Of a stretch of DNA of 64,000 nt, positions 7,520 to 17,183 are shown in pieces. The position numbers and the translations under genes are program-made. The notes beneath the pieces were generated by a model. That model was given only the letters and a program-made list of their open reading frames with translations, had not been told where the DNA came from and did not search any database. Position 1 is the stretch's first letter. Every line of letters begins with the position of its first letter. Where the stretch lies: positions 1,746,001 to 1,810,000 of the forward strand of contig CP058931.1 in NCBI GenBank assembly GCA_024760505.1, read 5' to 3'. This stretch comes from Nitrospira sp. Lineage in GTDB: Bacteria > Nitrospirota > Nitrospiria > Nitrospirales > UBA8639.

Positions 7520-9469
7520 TTAGCAGCACCGTCCTGCGGGAAGTTGAATGCCTTCGCCTTCGATCACTTCGGTGCTGTTCAATGGCTGTTTGTGCACAAG
7601 ATAGCCATACCATTTTCTGGCGCTGTCTGTGAGGGCAATGAGTGCGAGTATGGCCACCAGGCCGACGAGTGAGGCATTGATAGCCATGGTCAGGCTTTGC
7701 GACCCCTCTGTTGAGAGGGCCCGACTGATAAAGATCACCAAGAGTTCATAGCATCCGGCCAGGGTAATCACGCCCACAAATACCATCGGGATCACCGTCA
7801 CCCACAGATAGGCTGTCTTGTTCATCTTGATGAGCACGGTCGTGGCAATACAGAGAGCGAGCATACCGAGTAATTGATTGGCTGCGCCAAACATAGGCCA
7901 GATGGTCGCAATGGATCCTGTGCCAATGAGATACCCCCACCCTCCAACCACGAACAGACTGGCGCCTAATACTCCGGGCCACCAATTGATCTGTTTGAGC
8001 GGGGTATAGAATCGTCCCCCTAATTCCTGAACCAGATACCGGGCGACCCGTGTCCCAGCATCAATTGTGGTCAAAATGAACAGGGCTTCGAACAAGAGCG
8101 CGAATTGATACCAATAGGCCATGAGCCCGGACATTCCCGGCAAGCTTGAAAAAATCGAGGCCATGCCAACGGCTAGGGATACCGCACCTCCCGGACGGCC
8201 CGATACATCTACCTCAACAAGCGTGGAGAGTTCCGTAATGTGGGCGGTTGGAAATCCCATAGTTTGCAGGGTGTCTGCGGACAGGCTGGTGTTGATGGCA
8301 AAATAATCGCCGGGAACGAGAAGGCAGGCGGCGATGAGCGCCACTACTCCGACAAAGCTTTCCAGAAGCATGGCACCGTAGCCGACGATGGCTTGAGATT
8401 CCCGACTAATCAGCTTGGGCGTCGTTCCTGATGAGACCAGGGAATGAAAGCCGGAAATGGCCCCACAGGCAATGGTGATAAAGAGAAACGGAAACAACGT
8501 TCCTGGAATGATCGGTCCATTGCCCGCCGTAAATATGGTGATGCGAGGCATTTCAATGGTGGGCGCGAGCACTATGACGCCGACGGCCAGAAGGGCGATC
8601 ACACCCAATTTCATAAATGTTGAGAGATAATCCCGGGGCACTAATAACATCCAGACGGGGAGGACTGAGGCAAGAAATCCATATGCCGCAAGGCTCCATG
8701 TGAGCGTGGTGCGGTCCCATAAAAACCATTCAGCCCATTCTGATTGTGCCACGGTTCGGCCGACGAGAATGGCCACGATCAAGAGTCCTAACCCGATCAG
8801 TGTCATTTCCCCGACTTGTCCCTGGCGAAATTTTTGAAGGTATAGTCCCATGAGCAGGGCGATGGGAATGGTCATGACGATGGTAAAGGTGCCCCAGGCA
8901 TTGTGATAAAGCGCATTCACCACCGCCAGGCCTAATCCGGCTAGCGCGACGACCACAATAAAGAGCACGGCAATCGCCGTGGCCATCCCGGTGATGGGAC
9001 CTAATTCAGCATGGGCAATTTCCGGAAGTGAACGGCCATTTCGCCTCATGGAGGCGACAAGGATAATAAAATCCTGTACTGCGCCCGCCAGAACCGCGCC
9101 AATGACAATCCATAAAAACCCAGGGAGGAAGCCAAATTGTGCCGCCAAGACGGGACCGAGTAATGGGCCGGCTCCGGCGATAGCCGCAAAATGATGGCCG
9201 AAGAGAATGTATTTGTTGGCGGGATAGAAATTGGTGCCGTCCTCCAGTCGGTGTGCGGGTGTGCGACGTCGATCGTCCAGATTCATGACTCGCTGAGCCA
9301 AAAATCGGCCATAGAATCGGTAGGCCAACACATAGAAGCATGAGGCGGCGACCACGAGCCAGAGTCCGTTCACTTTTTCGTGAGGATTGACTAGGCCTAC
9401 GACATGGCCGAAGGCCACGGCACAAAGTCCGGCGAGTCCTAGCCATCCGATCTTGTTCCATACAGACAT
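7520..9469 (-). CDS. cstA: Carbon starvation protein CstA, peptide/pyruvate-type transporter
   Basis: About 649 residues with many hydrophobic segments along the whole length. Family signatures are clear: FYPANKYILFGHHFAAIAGAG near residue 90, the GPLLGPVLAAQFG stretch, and GAISGFHSLVSSGTTPKLI in the middle. CstA is an inner-membrane carrier for peptides or pyruvate, induced on carbon starvation in enterobacteria. I chose the ATG at 9469 because the only SD-like bases (AGGATGG) are nine bases upstream of it; an ATG at 9478 would have no spacer. The protein is slightly shorter than the E. coli one. It lies between the PGPGW gene and yajQ on one strand. Confidence 0.95.
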   Translation of the reverse strand: MSVWNKIGWLGLAGLCAVAFGHVVGLVNPHEKVNGLWLVVAASCFYVLAYRFYGRFLAQRVMNLDDRRRTPAHRLEDGTNFYPANKYILFGHHFAAIAGAGPLLGPVLAAQFGFLPGFLWIVIGAVLAGAVQDFIILVASMRRNGRSLPEIAHAELGPITGMATAIAVLFIVVVALAGLGLAVVNALYHNAWGTFTIVMTIPIALLMGLYLQKFRQGQVGEMTLIGLGLLIVAILVGRTVAQSEWAEWFLWDRTTLTWSLAAYGFLASVLPVWMLLVPRDYLSTFMKLGVIALLAVGVIVLAPTIEMPRITIFTAGNGPIIPGTLFPFLFITIACGAISGFHSLVSSGTTPKLISRESQAIVGYGAMLLESFVGVVALIAACLLVPGDYFAINTSLSADTLQTMGFPTAHITELSTLVEVDVSGRPGGAVSLAVGMASIFSSLPGMSGLMAYWYQFALLFEALFILTTIDAGTRVARYLVQELGGRFYTPLKQINWWPGVLGASLFVVGGWGYLIGTGSIATIWPMFGAANQLLGMLALCIATTVLIKMNKTAYLWVTVIPMVFVGVITLAGCYELLVIFISRALSTEGSQSLTMAINASLVGLVAILALIALTDSARKWYGYLVHKQPLNSTEVIEGEGIQLPAGRCC

Positions 9470-9542
9470 GCGGGCCATCCTATCAATGGGAGAAAAGGGT
9501 GTAAACGGGTGTTGACTGAGGAAGGTTCAGGCCGACATGGAT

Positions 9543-9983
9543 TTAGGTCGGGGTGTTTTCATGAAACACAAACGGCAGTTTGCCTGCTTTTTCTCGCATG
9601 GCGTTGATAGCGTTGAGAATCTGGGGTTGCCGAATGAGTTTTTGTTCGACACGGTGTTTTCCCGGAAAATCCAGAAATAAGATACCCAGAACCATTGTGA
9701 GGATACCTTGTCCCGGTAAGACCAGCATGGCAATTCCGGCTACCAGAAAAATGAGTCCCAGGCCGTTTTTCACCATCAAACCAATGGCGCGAATAATGGG
9801 ATGATGGTTGGCAAACCACCTGCGGTGGTTGTGATTGTTGAAGTAATCAGGTGGCAGGCGAATTAACAGAGCAGGGATCGCAATAAGGGTTCCGACAAAC
9901 GCAATCAGGGAAAGGGTGATCATACCGACCCAAATTTCCCTGGGAACCCAGGACTCGGCAAACTGAATTATTTGATCAATCAT
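9543..9983 (-). CDS. PGPGW-type small membrane protein
   Basis: 146 residues with two or three membrane segments: one near the N-terminus (WVGMITLSLIAFVGTLIAIP) and a hairpin with the PGPGW-like motif VLPGQGILTMVLGILFL near residues 95-115. The C-terminus is soluble and basic. This family of putative membrane proteins has no known function. It is transcribed toward cstA with a 73-base gap and could be the first gene of that operon. Confidence 0.75.
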   Translation of the reverse strand: MIDQIIQFAESWVPREIWVGMITLSLIAFVGTLIAIPALLIRLPPDYFNNHNHRRWFANHHPIIRAIGLMVKNGLGLIFLVAGIAMLVLPGQGILTMVLGILFLDFPGKHRVEQKLIRQPQILNAINAMREKAGKLPFVFHENTPT

Positions 9984-10128
9984 GGTTGGTCATGATGCCT
10001 CAAAAATATTAAGCAGTCATGTGGTAGATGCGTTAGGAAAGGGTCCAATTGTACTCTGAAAAATGTACACTTTATAATTACTTAATGGTGTTTGTGGTTT
10101 TTAAAGCCAATCAATGAATGAGTGAGGC

Positions 10129-10623
10129 ATGATGGTACGGTATTGGTTGTTCAAATCAGAGCCGACAACATTTTCCATTGATGATCTGGCTAACTCTCCC
10201 CGTAAGACTACATGTTGGGAAGGCGTACGTAATTACCAGGCTCGAAATTTCCTGAAATCCATGAATGTTGGGGATTTGGGATTTTTTTACCATAGCAATA
10301 CGGACCCTCCGGCCATAGTTGGAATCGTTAAAGTGGTTAAGGCCGCTTATCCTGACGCCTTTGCATTCGATTCAAGGAGCCGATATTTTGATCCGCGTAG
10401 TTCGCCGGATTCGCCACGTTGGTTTCTTGTGGATGTCCAGTTCGTTAAAAAGTTTCCTCAGGCCTTGCCTTTGGATCAGTTGCGAGTCGTTAAGGGATTA
10501 GAAAAAATGGAACTGCTTCGTAAAGGTTCCCGACTCTCGATTCAACCAGTGCGTCCGGATGAATGGCAACGGGTATTGGATTTAGTTCCGAAAAATACAA
10601 GGCATTCGTCTAACCCAAAGTAG
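10129..10623 (+). CDS. EVE domain protein, putative modified-base or RNA reader
   Basis: 164 residues covered by one EVE (PUA-like) domain. Diagnostic pieces are YWLFKSEPTTFSIDDL at the start, TCWEGVRNYQARNFL, GDLGFFYHSN, and AIVGIVKVVKAAYPD. EVE domains bind modified nucleic-acid bases, and members include YTH-like and thymocyte nuclear protein 1 homologues; the bacterial substrate is unknown. Two ATG codons are adjacent (10129 and 10132). It is a single gene, divergent from the PGPGW gene, and no restriction or defence genes flank it, so a housekeeping role is more likely than a defence role. Confidence 0.9.
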   Translation: MMVRYWLFKSEPTTFSIDDLANSPRKTTCWEGVRNYQARNFLKSMNVGDLGFFYHSNTDPPAIVGIVKVVKAAYPDAFAFDSRSRYFDPRSSPDSPRWFLVDVQFVKKFPQALPLDQLRVVKGLEKMELLRKGSRLSIQPVRPDEWQRVLDLVPKNTRHSSNPK

Positions 10624-10678
10624 GCCATCAGGTTTTTCCCAAGGGTTGCCGTACATTCTTCTTCCCCTTCCTTCCTGG

Positions 10679-10966
10679 TTAGAGTGAAGGGTTTGCTTTG
10701 GGAAACACCTGGAGAAACGGGTGGATGGTGACTTCATGAAAAACCCCATGAAGGGTATAGGGATCATCCTTGGCAAATGCCTGGACTTCTTCGAGTGAGT
10801 CTGCTTCAACCACGATTAAGCTCCCTATTTTATCGGTCAGAGGCCCAGCCAAAATAACTTTGCCTTGTTGTGCCCACGCCTCAAGCCGTTTGAGGTGGGC
10901 TTCCCGATAGAGGGGTCGTTTTTGTGCGCCTTCAGGACCGTCTTTCCCTAAAATGACGAATTTCAT
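10679..10966 (-). CDS. YciI family protein
   Basis: 95 residues forming one small ferredoxin-like YciI domain. Recognisable parts are MKFVILGKDGPEG, the helix with REAHLKRLEAWAQQGKVILAGPL, and DDPYTLHGVFHEVTIHPF, which carries the His-Asp pair used as a possible active site in the family. YciI proteins are dimeric and mostly uncharacterised, with suggested links to dehalogenation or muconolactone isomerase-like chemistry. The start has a strong GAGGAG site. It stands alone. Confidence 0.88.
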   Translation of the reverse strand: MKFVILGKDGPEGAQKRPLYREAHLKRLEAWAQQGKVILAGPLTDKIGSLIVVEADSLEEVQAFAKDDPYTLHGVFHEVTIHPFLQVFPKANPSL

Positions 10967-11129
10967 TCTTTCTCCTCGTTCCTTTTCCGACGCCGCATCA
11001 ATTGGCTTTCTTCTGCAATGGGCATGACTTCTCCATCATATCAGAAGGCAGTCGTATGGACATGTTGGGTCGGAAGCCCCGGTTGTCTGGAGAGTGCGTT
11101 TGAACCGAATAGGCGAATGTGCGGCAGGA

Positions 11130-11546
11130 CTATGGATTCGGGTCTTCTAACGGTTGTCTGTTCGCATATCCGCTGTCAATATCGTGCCACCAGCGAACCT
11201 GTTTTTCTCCGGATTTCCAACATAAAAATACCAGGCGGTCATCAAGCAAAAATGGGAAATCACATAAGCCAATTTCGACATCTTTGATCACCACCCCGAG
11301 TTCCTGAATGGCATGCAGGCTGCTATTGATGTCTTGTAACCCTTTGATATATTGGACGCCCATGACCGTTCCTCCTCCAGAGGACGCTTGGGCGCTGGCT
11401 TTTTTGACTTCTTCCCTCGTATCCATAAGTATTTGGCGTCCTACCTTAATATTGTCCCAAAATTGTTCCAGCTCGGGGATTAATCCGTTGGCTTCGGAGA
11501 GGGTGAAAATCCGTTCACTGGAAAAGGGAAAACCTGAATCAGACAT
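11130..11546 (-). CDS. DUF2203 family protein
   Basis: 138 residues from the ATG at 11546, which has AAGGAAGGG nine bases upstream; an upstream TTG at 11576 is less likely. The sequence fits DUF2203: FTLSEANGLIPELEQFWD at the start, an intermediate helical part, IKGLQDINSSLHAIQELGVVIKDVEIGLCDFP, and a terminal LVFLCWKSGEKQVRWWHDIDSGYA. The family is cytoplasmic, of unknown function, and common in Nitrospirota and deltaproteobacteria-like genomes. It is divergent from rho. Confidence 0.85.
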   Translation of the reverse strand: MSDSGFPFSSERIFTLSEANGLIPELEQFWDNIKVGRQILMDTREEVKKASAQASSGGGTVMGVQYIKGLQDINSSLHAIQELGVVIKDVEIGLCDFPFLLDDRLVFLCWKSGEKQVRWWHDIDSGYANRQPLEDPNP

Positions 11547-12054
11547 GGGAGAGGACCCTTCCTTGTTGACTTTCAATTACCGTCATGATGGTTTAACATA
11601 ATAAGATTAAGGGTGCCAACCTTGAGAGAGCAGGGTGACTTTTCGATGAGTGGTTCGGGGAAAAATTTGAGTTTCCTGTCGTAACTTCCGAAAGGAGCCT
11701 ATTGACAAGTTGTTCAATAGTGAGATAAATAATTACTTAAGACCTGCCCATTTGATAGCAAAATCCATTTCCGCCAATTAACTTCTCGGACTTCACGTAT
11801 TATTTCAAATCGTAGATAGGACAACACGGGTGGTTTTGACAAGTGTGGTTCTTCAGTTTCTCTAAACATTCTTCCTAAACACACAATACCGGTCTAAATC
11901 TTTTAACTTTATTAAAGTCTGGTGCGGTTCCCTTTTCGGGGATCGCCAAAATTCGCAGCGCACAACCCAGATGAAAATGTTCGTATCCTTTCCACCCCTC
12001 GTAACAGGCTAAGCCCACGAGAAAACCCTTCCGGCCAATGAATGGAGTAACCTA
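11547..12054. other. AT-rich region upstream of rho
   Basis: About 500 bases between the divergent DUF2203 and rho genes. It is visibly AT-rich with many stop codons in all frames, so it should hold both promoters and the rho leader. I see no riboswitch signature or hidden gene. The known attenuation of rho by its own product in other bacteria uses such a leader, but I cannot show that here. Confidence 0.4.
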
Positions 12055-13305
12055 ATGTATCTTGCCGAATTGAAGCAAAAGTCCATTGGAGAATTAAATG
12101 AAATCGCGCGTGATCTCAAAATTGATGGCGCGCCAAATTTGCGAAAGCAAGAGCTGATTTTCTCTATTCTTCAAGGGCAGAGCGACAAGAACGGAGTCAT
12201 TTTCGGAGAGGGAGTCCTGGAGACTCTGTCAGATGGATTTGGATTTCTCCGGGCCCCGGATTCCAACTATCTGCCAGGACCCGATGATATTTATATTTCT
12301 CCGTCTCAAATTCGAAGATTTAATTTGCGAACCGGGGATATTGTCTCAGGGCAGATTCGCCCACCGAAGGACGGAGAGCGATATTTTGCGCTCTTGAAAG
12401 TCGAGAAAATTAATTATGATGAGCCTGAGGTGCAGCGGGATAAAATTCTGTTCGATAATCTTACTCCGCTGTATCCTGAAGAGCGGATCAACCTTGAATT
12501 TGATCCTGAAGAGTATTGCACGAGAGTGATGGAGCTCACGACGCCCATTGGCAAAGGGCAACGGGGATTGATTGTGGCGGCTCCTAGAACGGGAAAGACC
12601 ATGCTCTTGCAGGCTGTGGCGCGGGCTATCATTGCGAATCATCCGGAAATTGTCTTGATCGTCCTTCTGATTGATGAACGGCCTGAAGAAGTCACGGACT
12701 GGCAGCGCCAGGTCAAAGCCGCCGAAGTCATTAGCTCCACTTTTGATGAGCCTCCTCAGCGGCATGCCCAAGTGGCAGAGATTGTCATGGAAAAAGCCAA
12801 GCGACTGGTCGAACATAAACGGGATGTGGTGATTTTGTTAGACAGTGTGACTCGATTGGCCCGTGCCTATAATACGATTTCCCCTCCCAGTGGAAAGGTA
12901 TTATCCGGAGGTTTGGATTCCAATGCCCTGCAACGACCTAAACGGTTTTTTGGTGCCGCCAGAAATATCGAATTTGGTGGGAGTTTGACGATTCTGGCCA
13001 CAGCATTGGTAGATACTGGAAGTCGAATGGACGATGTTATTTTTGAAGAGTTTAAGGGAACCGGCAACATGGAAGTGCACCTGGATCGTCGGTTAGCGGA
13101 TAAACGGCTCTTCCCGGCCATCGATATCAGTCAATCCGGCACAAGGAAAGAGGAGTTGCTGGTTGATCGCGACCGTCTGAACAAAATGTGGATCCTCCGA
13201 AAGGTGTTAAGCCCTCTCGGGACCATGGAGGCGATGGAATTTCTCATGGATAAAATTGGCGGAACCAAGAGTAATAATGAGTTCTTGCAATCTATGAATC
13301 GATAA
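12055..13305 (+). CDS. rho: Transcription termination factor Rho
   Basis: 416 residues, the normal Rho length. The N-terminal helical and OB-fold RNA-binding domain is seen in GVLETLSDGFGFLRAPDSNY and DDIYISPSQIRRFNLRTGD. The ATPase has Walker A as APRTGKT (about residue 180) and Walker B as VVILLDSVTRLARAYN, followed by the Q-loop and R-loop region LSGGLDSNALQRPKRFFGAARN. Rho is the hexameric RNA helicase that ends transcription of untranslated RNA. It opens the cluster rho-rpmE-prfA-prmC-murA-his. Confidence 0.98.
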   Translation: MYLAELKQKSIGELNEIARDLKIDGAPNLRKQELIFSILQGQSDKNGVIFGEGVLETLSDGFGFLRAPDSNYLPGPDDIYISPSQIRRFNLRTGDIVSGQIRPPKDGERYFALLKVEKINYDEPEVQRDKILFDNLTPLYPEERINLEFDPEEYCTRVMELTTPIGKGQRGLIVAAPRTGKTMLLQAVARAIIANHPEIVLIVLLIDERPEEVTDWQRQVKAAEVISSTFDEPPQRHAQVAEIVMEKAKRLVEHKRDVVILLDSVTRLARAYNTISPPSGKVLSGGLDSNALQRPKRFFGAARNIEFGGSLTILATALVDTGSRMDDVIFEEFKGTGNMEVHLDRRLADKRLFPAIDISQSGTRKEELLVDRDRLNKMWILRKVLSPLGTMEAMEFLMDKIGGTKSNNEFLQSMNR

Positions 13306-13381
13306 TTCACAATAAAGGTTTGGCGTTGAGGGCTTTTCATAATTAGATGTTGAATCGAGAGATGGCGTTGAAGGAGGTAGT

Positions 13382-13609
13382 ATGAAAAAGGGCATTCATC
13401 CGGCTTATGAATTTGCAAATGTGAGTTGTGCGTGCGGTATGACCTATCAAACCCGGACAACCGTGGGAGACTTAAAGGTCGATATCTGTTCCAGTTGCCA
13501 TCCGTTTTTCACGGGTACTCAGAAAATTGTGGATGCCGAAGGACGGGTGGAACGTTTCAATAAAAAATACGCCAAAACGGCGAAGCCCAAAGCCAAAGCC
13601 AAAGCGTAA
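13382..13609 (+). CDS. rpmE: Large-subunit ribosomal protein bL31, zinc-binding form
   Basis: 75 residues with a perfect AAGGAGG site before the ATG. It starts MKKGIHPAYEFANVSCACG and contains DICSSCHPFFTGTQKIVDAEGRVERF. Cys pairs in CACG and CSSC show the zinc-binding (C+) type, as opposed to the zinc-independent paralogue. A Lys/Ala-rich tail (KAKAKA) extends past the usual end. It is a component of the ribosome's central protuberance. It lies 76 bases after rho, an arrangement shared with Firmicutes. Confidence 0.98.
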   Translation: MKKGIHPAYEFANVSCACGMTYQTRTTVGDLKVDICSSCHPFFTGTQKIVDAEGRVERFNKKYAKTAKPKAKAKA

Positions 13610-13881
13610 AGACCTTTTCTCTTTCTTCTCCATTGTCCTGCCTAAACAATCCTCCAGGGGATGACGTCTGTGCATGGTCATGAAGCAGTCCTGGCTGTTG
13701 CTTTTCTCCATTTGTGGTCGAGAAGACTGGGTTCCCCAGCAGCGGCTCCCCTGAGTGGTGACACGGTTCCCCTCCCTTCAAGCCCATCTTTCTATGAATT
13801 TTTCGTATGAGGCTAGCGGGCATGGTTGTCTAGGATAAAGGGTACATGTCGTGTTATTTAATTTCCTGTTAAACTAGGTCT
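13610..13881 (+). other. Gap between rpmE and prfA
   Basis: About 270 bases. The only open stretch of note is a 49-codon ATG frame at 13661-13810 that follows a weak GGGG. It has no domain I recognise and its composition is not clearly coding, so I leave it as an unsupported ORF. A promoter for the prfA block may lie here. Confidence 0.25.
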
Positions 13882-14961
13882 ATGCCACCAATTACGAAGA
13901 CAGAGCTTAAAGAGGGCGGTTTATTTAGCAAATGGGAGGCCATTGCGAATAAATATGACACGCTCAACGATCAGTTATCAGATCCTGCCGTCTTGTCTCA
14001 ACCAACCCTTCTGGTTGCGCTCACGAAAGAGCGATCAGAGATAGAGCCCATTGCACAGTTGTTTGGCGAGTACCGACGGGTAGTCGAAGAGATTGCCCAG
14101 ACTCGCCTGATGACGGAAGATCTGCAATTAGATCCCGACATGCGCCGGTTGGCCGGGGAAGAATTGCAAAGCCTGGAAAGTCAACGTGAGGCCATGGAGT
14201 CCCAGGTCATTGAATTGCTCTGTCCGGCTGATGAAGGGGATAATAAAAATTCGTTCATTGAAATTCGCGCAGGGACTGGTGGAAGTGAGGCCGCACTCTT
14301 TGCCGGCGATCTCCTTCGGATGTACACGAAGTTTGCCGAGGCTAAGGGATTACGGGTCGAATTAATGGAATTTCAGGAAACCGGTCTTGGTGGGGTCAAA
14401 GAGGCGGTTTTGCTGGTTGAAGGCAAGGGAGCCTTTGGAAATTTTAAGTATGAAAGTGGGGTGCACCGGGTGCAGCGGGTTCCGACGACAGAGGCGAATG
14501 GACGAATTCATACATCCACGGCGACGGTCGCGGTGATGCCGGAGGTTGAAGAGGTGGAGGTGCACATTGATCCGAAAGATTTACGGATTGACACCTATTG
14601 TTCATCAGGGGCTGGTGGACAGAGTGTGAATACGACCTATTCTGCGATCCGGATTACGCATATTCCGACAGGAGTGGTTGTGACATGTCAGGACGAGCGA
14701 TCCCAACTAAAAAATCGAACGAAGGCCATGCGAACCCTTCGAACACGAATTGGTGATGCCGAGCGCGAAAAACAGGAAGCCTCTATTGCGCAACAACGCC
14801 GTTCCCAAGTCGGGACAGGGGAACGGAGTGAGAAAATCCGCACGTATAATTTTCCACAAAATCGCGTGACCGACCATCGAATCGGGCTGACGTTGCACAA
14901 ATTGGATCGAGTGATGGAAGGCGACCTTGACGGGTTAATCGCGGGCCTCAAAGCCCAATGA
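13882..14961 (+). CDS. prfA: Peptide chain release factor 1
   Basis: 359 residues, the standard RF1 length. The GGQ peptidyl-hydrolysis motif is in SSGAGGQSVNTTYSAIRITH, and domain 2 carries the RF1-type VPTTEANGRIHTSTATVAVMPE, with the tripeptide region that reads UAA and UAG. The N-terminal domain is the usual helical coiled coil (residues 20-110). PrmC, encoded immediately downstream, methylates the GGQ glutamine, which explains the gene order. Transcribed with prmC. Confidence 0.98.
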   Translation: MPPITKTELKEGGLFSKWEAIANKYDTLNDQLSDPAVLSQPTLLVALTKERSEIEPIAQLFGEYRRVVEEIAQTRLMTEDLQLDPDMRRLAGEELQSLESQREAMESQVIELLCPADEGDNKNSFIEIRAGTGGSEAALFAGDLLRMYTKFAEAKGLRVELMEFQETGLGGVKEAVLLVEGKGAFGNFKYESGVHRVQRVPTTEANGRIHTSTATVAVMPEVEEVEVHIDPKDLRIDTYCSSGAGGQSVNTTYSAIRITHIPTGVVVTCQDERSQLKNRTKAMRTLRTRIGDAEREKQEASIAQQRRSQVGTGERSEKIRTYNFPQNRVTDHRIGLTLHKLDRVMEGDLDGLIAGLKAQ

Positions 14962-15028
14962 TGCCCTTCGTGTAACGCCGGTCCTTCTCTTTCAACGGTT
15001 CAAGGCGCGTGTGCTCTATGAGGCTCAG

Positions 15029-15907
15029 ATGCCCCCCTTCACTTCCTATTCACAGTTATATCGTGGTGCGGTTGAGACGCTGATTCACGCGGGGATTGCC
15101 AACGCCCGCCATGAAGCGCTGTGGCTTCTTGAGGATGCCCTTGGTATTTCGAGGTTGCAACTGCATGCGAATCCAGACACTCCCGTTGATGCGGAAGTCT
15201 GTCGGCGGGCTGTGGCCTTGTTTCAGCGCCGTGCCTTACATGAACCACTGCAATATGTATTAGGGAATCAAGATTTTTTTGGTTTGGATTTTCTCGTCCG
15301 ACCTGGGGTGCTCATTCCAAGACCTGAGACCGAATTGCTGGTGGAAGAGGCGATTGGACTTCTAGGGGCTGACGCCTGTCCGGTGATTCTGGATGTCGGG
15401 ACGGGTTCTGGATGTCTGGCCATCAGTCTCGCGGTCAACCTTCCTGCAGCGGTGATTATCGCATCAGATAAGTCAGTCTCCGCGCTACATCTTGCACGGG
15501 TCAATGCCATGCGCCATGGAGTTGCGCAACGAATTCTGTGGGTGGCTGGTGACCTGCTTTCCCACTTGTTATCCAGAAATTTAGCAGGTAAAGTGACCGC
15601 CATTATTGCTAACCTGCCGTATATCTCCCATGCGGAATGGGAACACCTTTCTCCAGATGTCAAAGACTTTGAACCACGGCTGGCGTTGGATGGAGGGCCG
15701 GATGGACTCGATGTGTACCGGCGGTTATTGGATGAATCGCCGGGACTTGTTTCCTCAAAGGGATATGTCCTGATGGAAGTGGGAGTTGGTCAGGCTGACC
15801 AACTGTGCCGGGAGCCTTCCCTGACGAATGCGTTTAAGGTGGTAAAGGTCCTGCCGGATTCCCAAGGCATTCCACGAGTGGTATGCGTGCAACGGCATCT
15901 TGTGTAG
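15029..15907 (+). CDS. prmC: Release factor glutamine methyltransferase PrmC (HemK)
   Basis: About 292 residues from the ATG at 15029, which has GAGG six bases upstream (a GTG at 15011 is a weaker option). The N-terminal helical domain precedes a Rossmann methyltransferase with motif I ILDVGTGSGCLAISLA near residue 130. The catalytic motif is NLPYIS rather than the usual NPPY, while the Asn and Tyr are retained. PrmC N5-methylates the glutamine of GGQ in RF1 and RF2. It ends 16 bases before the chosen murA start. Confidence 0.93.
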   Translation: MPPFTSYSQLYRGAVETLIHAGIANARHEALWLLEDALGISRLQLHANPDTPVDAEVCRRAVALFQRRALHEPLQYVLGNQDFFGLDFLVRPGVLIPRPETELLVEEAIGLLGADACPVILDVGTGSGCLAISLAVNLPAAVIIASDKSVSALHLARVNAMRHGVAQRILWVAGDLLSHLLSRNLAGKVTAIIANLPYISHAEWEHLSPDVKDFEPRLALDGGPDGLDVYRRLLDESPGLVSSKGYVLMEVGVGQADQLCREPSLTNAFKVVKVLPDSQGIPRVVCVQRHLV

Positions 15908-15923
15908 ACCAGGAATATTGTCA

Positions 15924-17183
15924 GTGGATCAAATTCGAATCACAGGTGGATTGCCATTAAAGGGGTCCGTGGAAATCGGCGGAGCCAAGAATGCCGCCTT
16001 GCCGATTTTGGCAGCGACGTTATTAGGGGGCGGGGAATGCGTCATTGACCATGTTCCACACGTTCGTGATGTGATGACCATGGGGAAATTACTGGCCTTG
16101 TTGGGAGTGGCGGTTCAAGAGGAAGGCGCCAGGGTCAGGCTGGATGCGGCTCAGGTGCATTCGATTGAAGCGCCGTATGATTTAGTCAAAACGATGCGAG
16201 CGTCTATTTTAGCCTTAGGCCCATTACTCGCTCGACTGGGAGAAGCCAAGGTTTCTCTGCCGGGTGGGTGTGCGATCGGCACCAGACCGGTCAATCTTCA
16301 CCTCAAAGGATTGGAGATGATGGGGGCTGAAATTCAAGTGGAGCATGGCTATATCCATGCGAAAGCCGGTCGGCTTAAAGGAGCAAGGATTGACTTGGAT
16401 TTCCCGACGGTCACGGGCACGGAAAACCTGATCATGGCGGCTTGCCTGGCGCAAGGGACCACGAGTTTGCATAATGTCGCACGGGAACCGGAAATCACGG
16501 ACCTGTGTGCCTTCTTAACCAAGCGGGGTGCCAAAATTCATGGGATGGGAACGGACACCATTACAATTGAAGGGGTGAAGGAACTTCATGGGGCAGGGCA
16601 TTGGGTGATCCCCGATCGAGTTGAAGCCGGTACCTATTTGATGGCCGGAGCCATTACCGGTGGGGATGTGATGGTAAAGGGGTGCGTAACAGACCATTTA
16701 GGCAGCGTCCTGAAAAAAGTTCAGGAAATGGGTGCTGAGTTAACCGAAAGCCATGACGGTGTGCGAATCCGCCGGTCGGGTCCGCTCAAAGCGGTGGAAA
16801 TTAAGACGCTCCCCTATCCCGGCTTCCCGACGGATCTCCAAGCCCAAATGATGGCGTTGATGTCGGTGGCAGAAGGCGTGAGCGTGATTTCCGAAACCAT
16901 TTTTGAAGGACGATTTTTGCACGTCCCGGAACTTCACCGGATGGGAGCGTCGATTGAGATTGATGGCCCGCATGCCGTCGTCAAAGGTGTGCCGTTGCTC
17001 ACCGGTGCACCCGTCATGGCTTCGGATTTACGCGCCAGTGCAGGTTTGGTCCTGGCCGGGTTAGCGGCTGATGGCGAAACGATTGTGTCCCGAGTTTATC
17101 ATTTAGACCGCGGCTATGAACGGCTGGAAGAAAAATTTCAGGCCCTGGGTGCGAGGATTGTTCGCGTTCGCGAGGTGGCATGA
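15924..17183 (+). CDS. murA: UDP-N-acetylglucosamine 1-carboxyvinyltransferase MurA
   Basis: About 419 residues. MurA starts peptidoglycan synthesis by adding enolpyruvate to UDP-GlcNAc. The catalytic Cys is present in SLPGGCAIGTRPVNLHLKGLEMMGA (the E. coli Cys115 loop), so the protein should be fosfomycin-sensitive unless otherwise protected. The N-terminus DQIRITGGLPLKGSVEIGGAKNAALP is canonical. I use GTG at 15924 as start because it matches the family N-terminus and AGGA lies nine bases before it; TTG at 15918 is an alternative. It overlaps hisG by four bases. Confidence 0.95.
   Translation: MDQIRITGGLPLKGSVEIGGAKNAALPILAATLLGGGECVIDHVPHVRDVMTMGKLLALLGVAVQEEGARVRLDAAQVHSIEAPYDLVKTMRASILALGPLLARLGEAKVSLPGGCAIGTRPVNLHLKGLEMMGAEIQVEHGYIHAKAGRLKGARIDLDFPTVTGTENLIMAACLAQGTTSLHNVAREPEITDLCAFLTKRGAKIHGMGTDTITIEGVKELHGAGHWVIPDRVEAGTYLMAGAITGGDVMVKGCVTDHLGSVLKKVQEMGAELTESHDGVRIRRSGPLKAVEIKTLPYPGFPTDLQAQMMALMSVAEGVSVISETIFEGRFLHVPELHRMGASIEIDGPHAVVKGVPLLTGAPVMASDLRASAGLVLAGLAADGETIVSRVYHLDRGYERLEEKFQALGARIVRVREVA

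Noticed and set aside
10129..10623. Defence island signalled by the EVE gene
   Set aside because: EVE genes can join defence loci, but flanking genes are YciI, DUF2203 and a membrane protein, with no nuclease or methylase.
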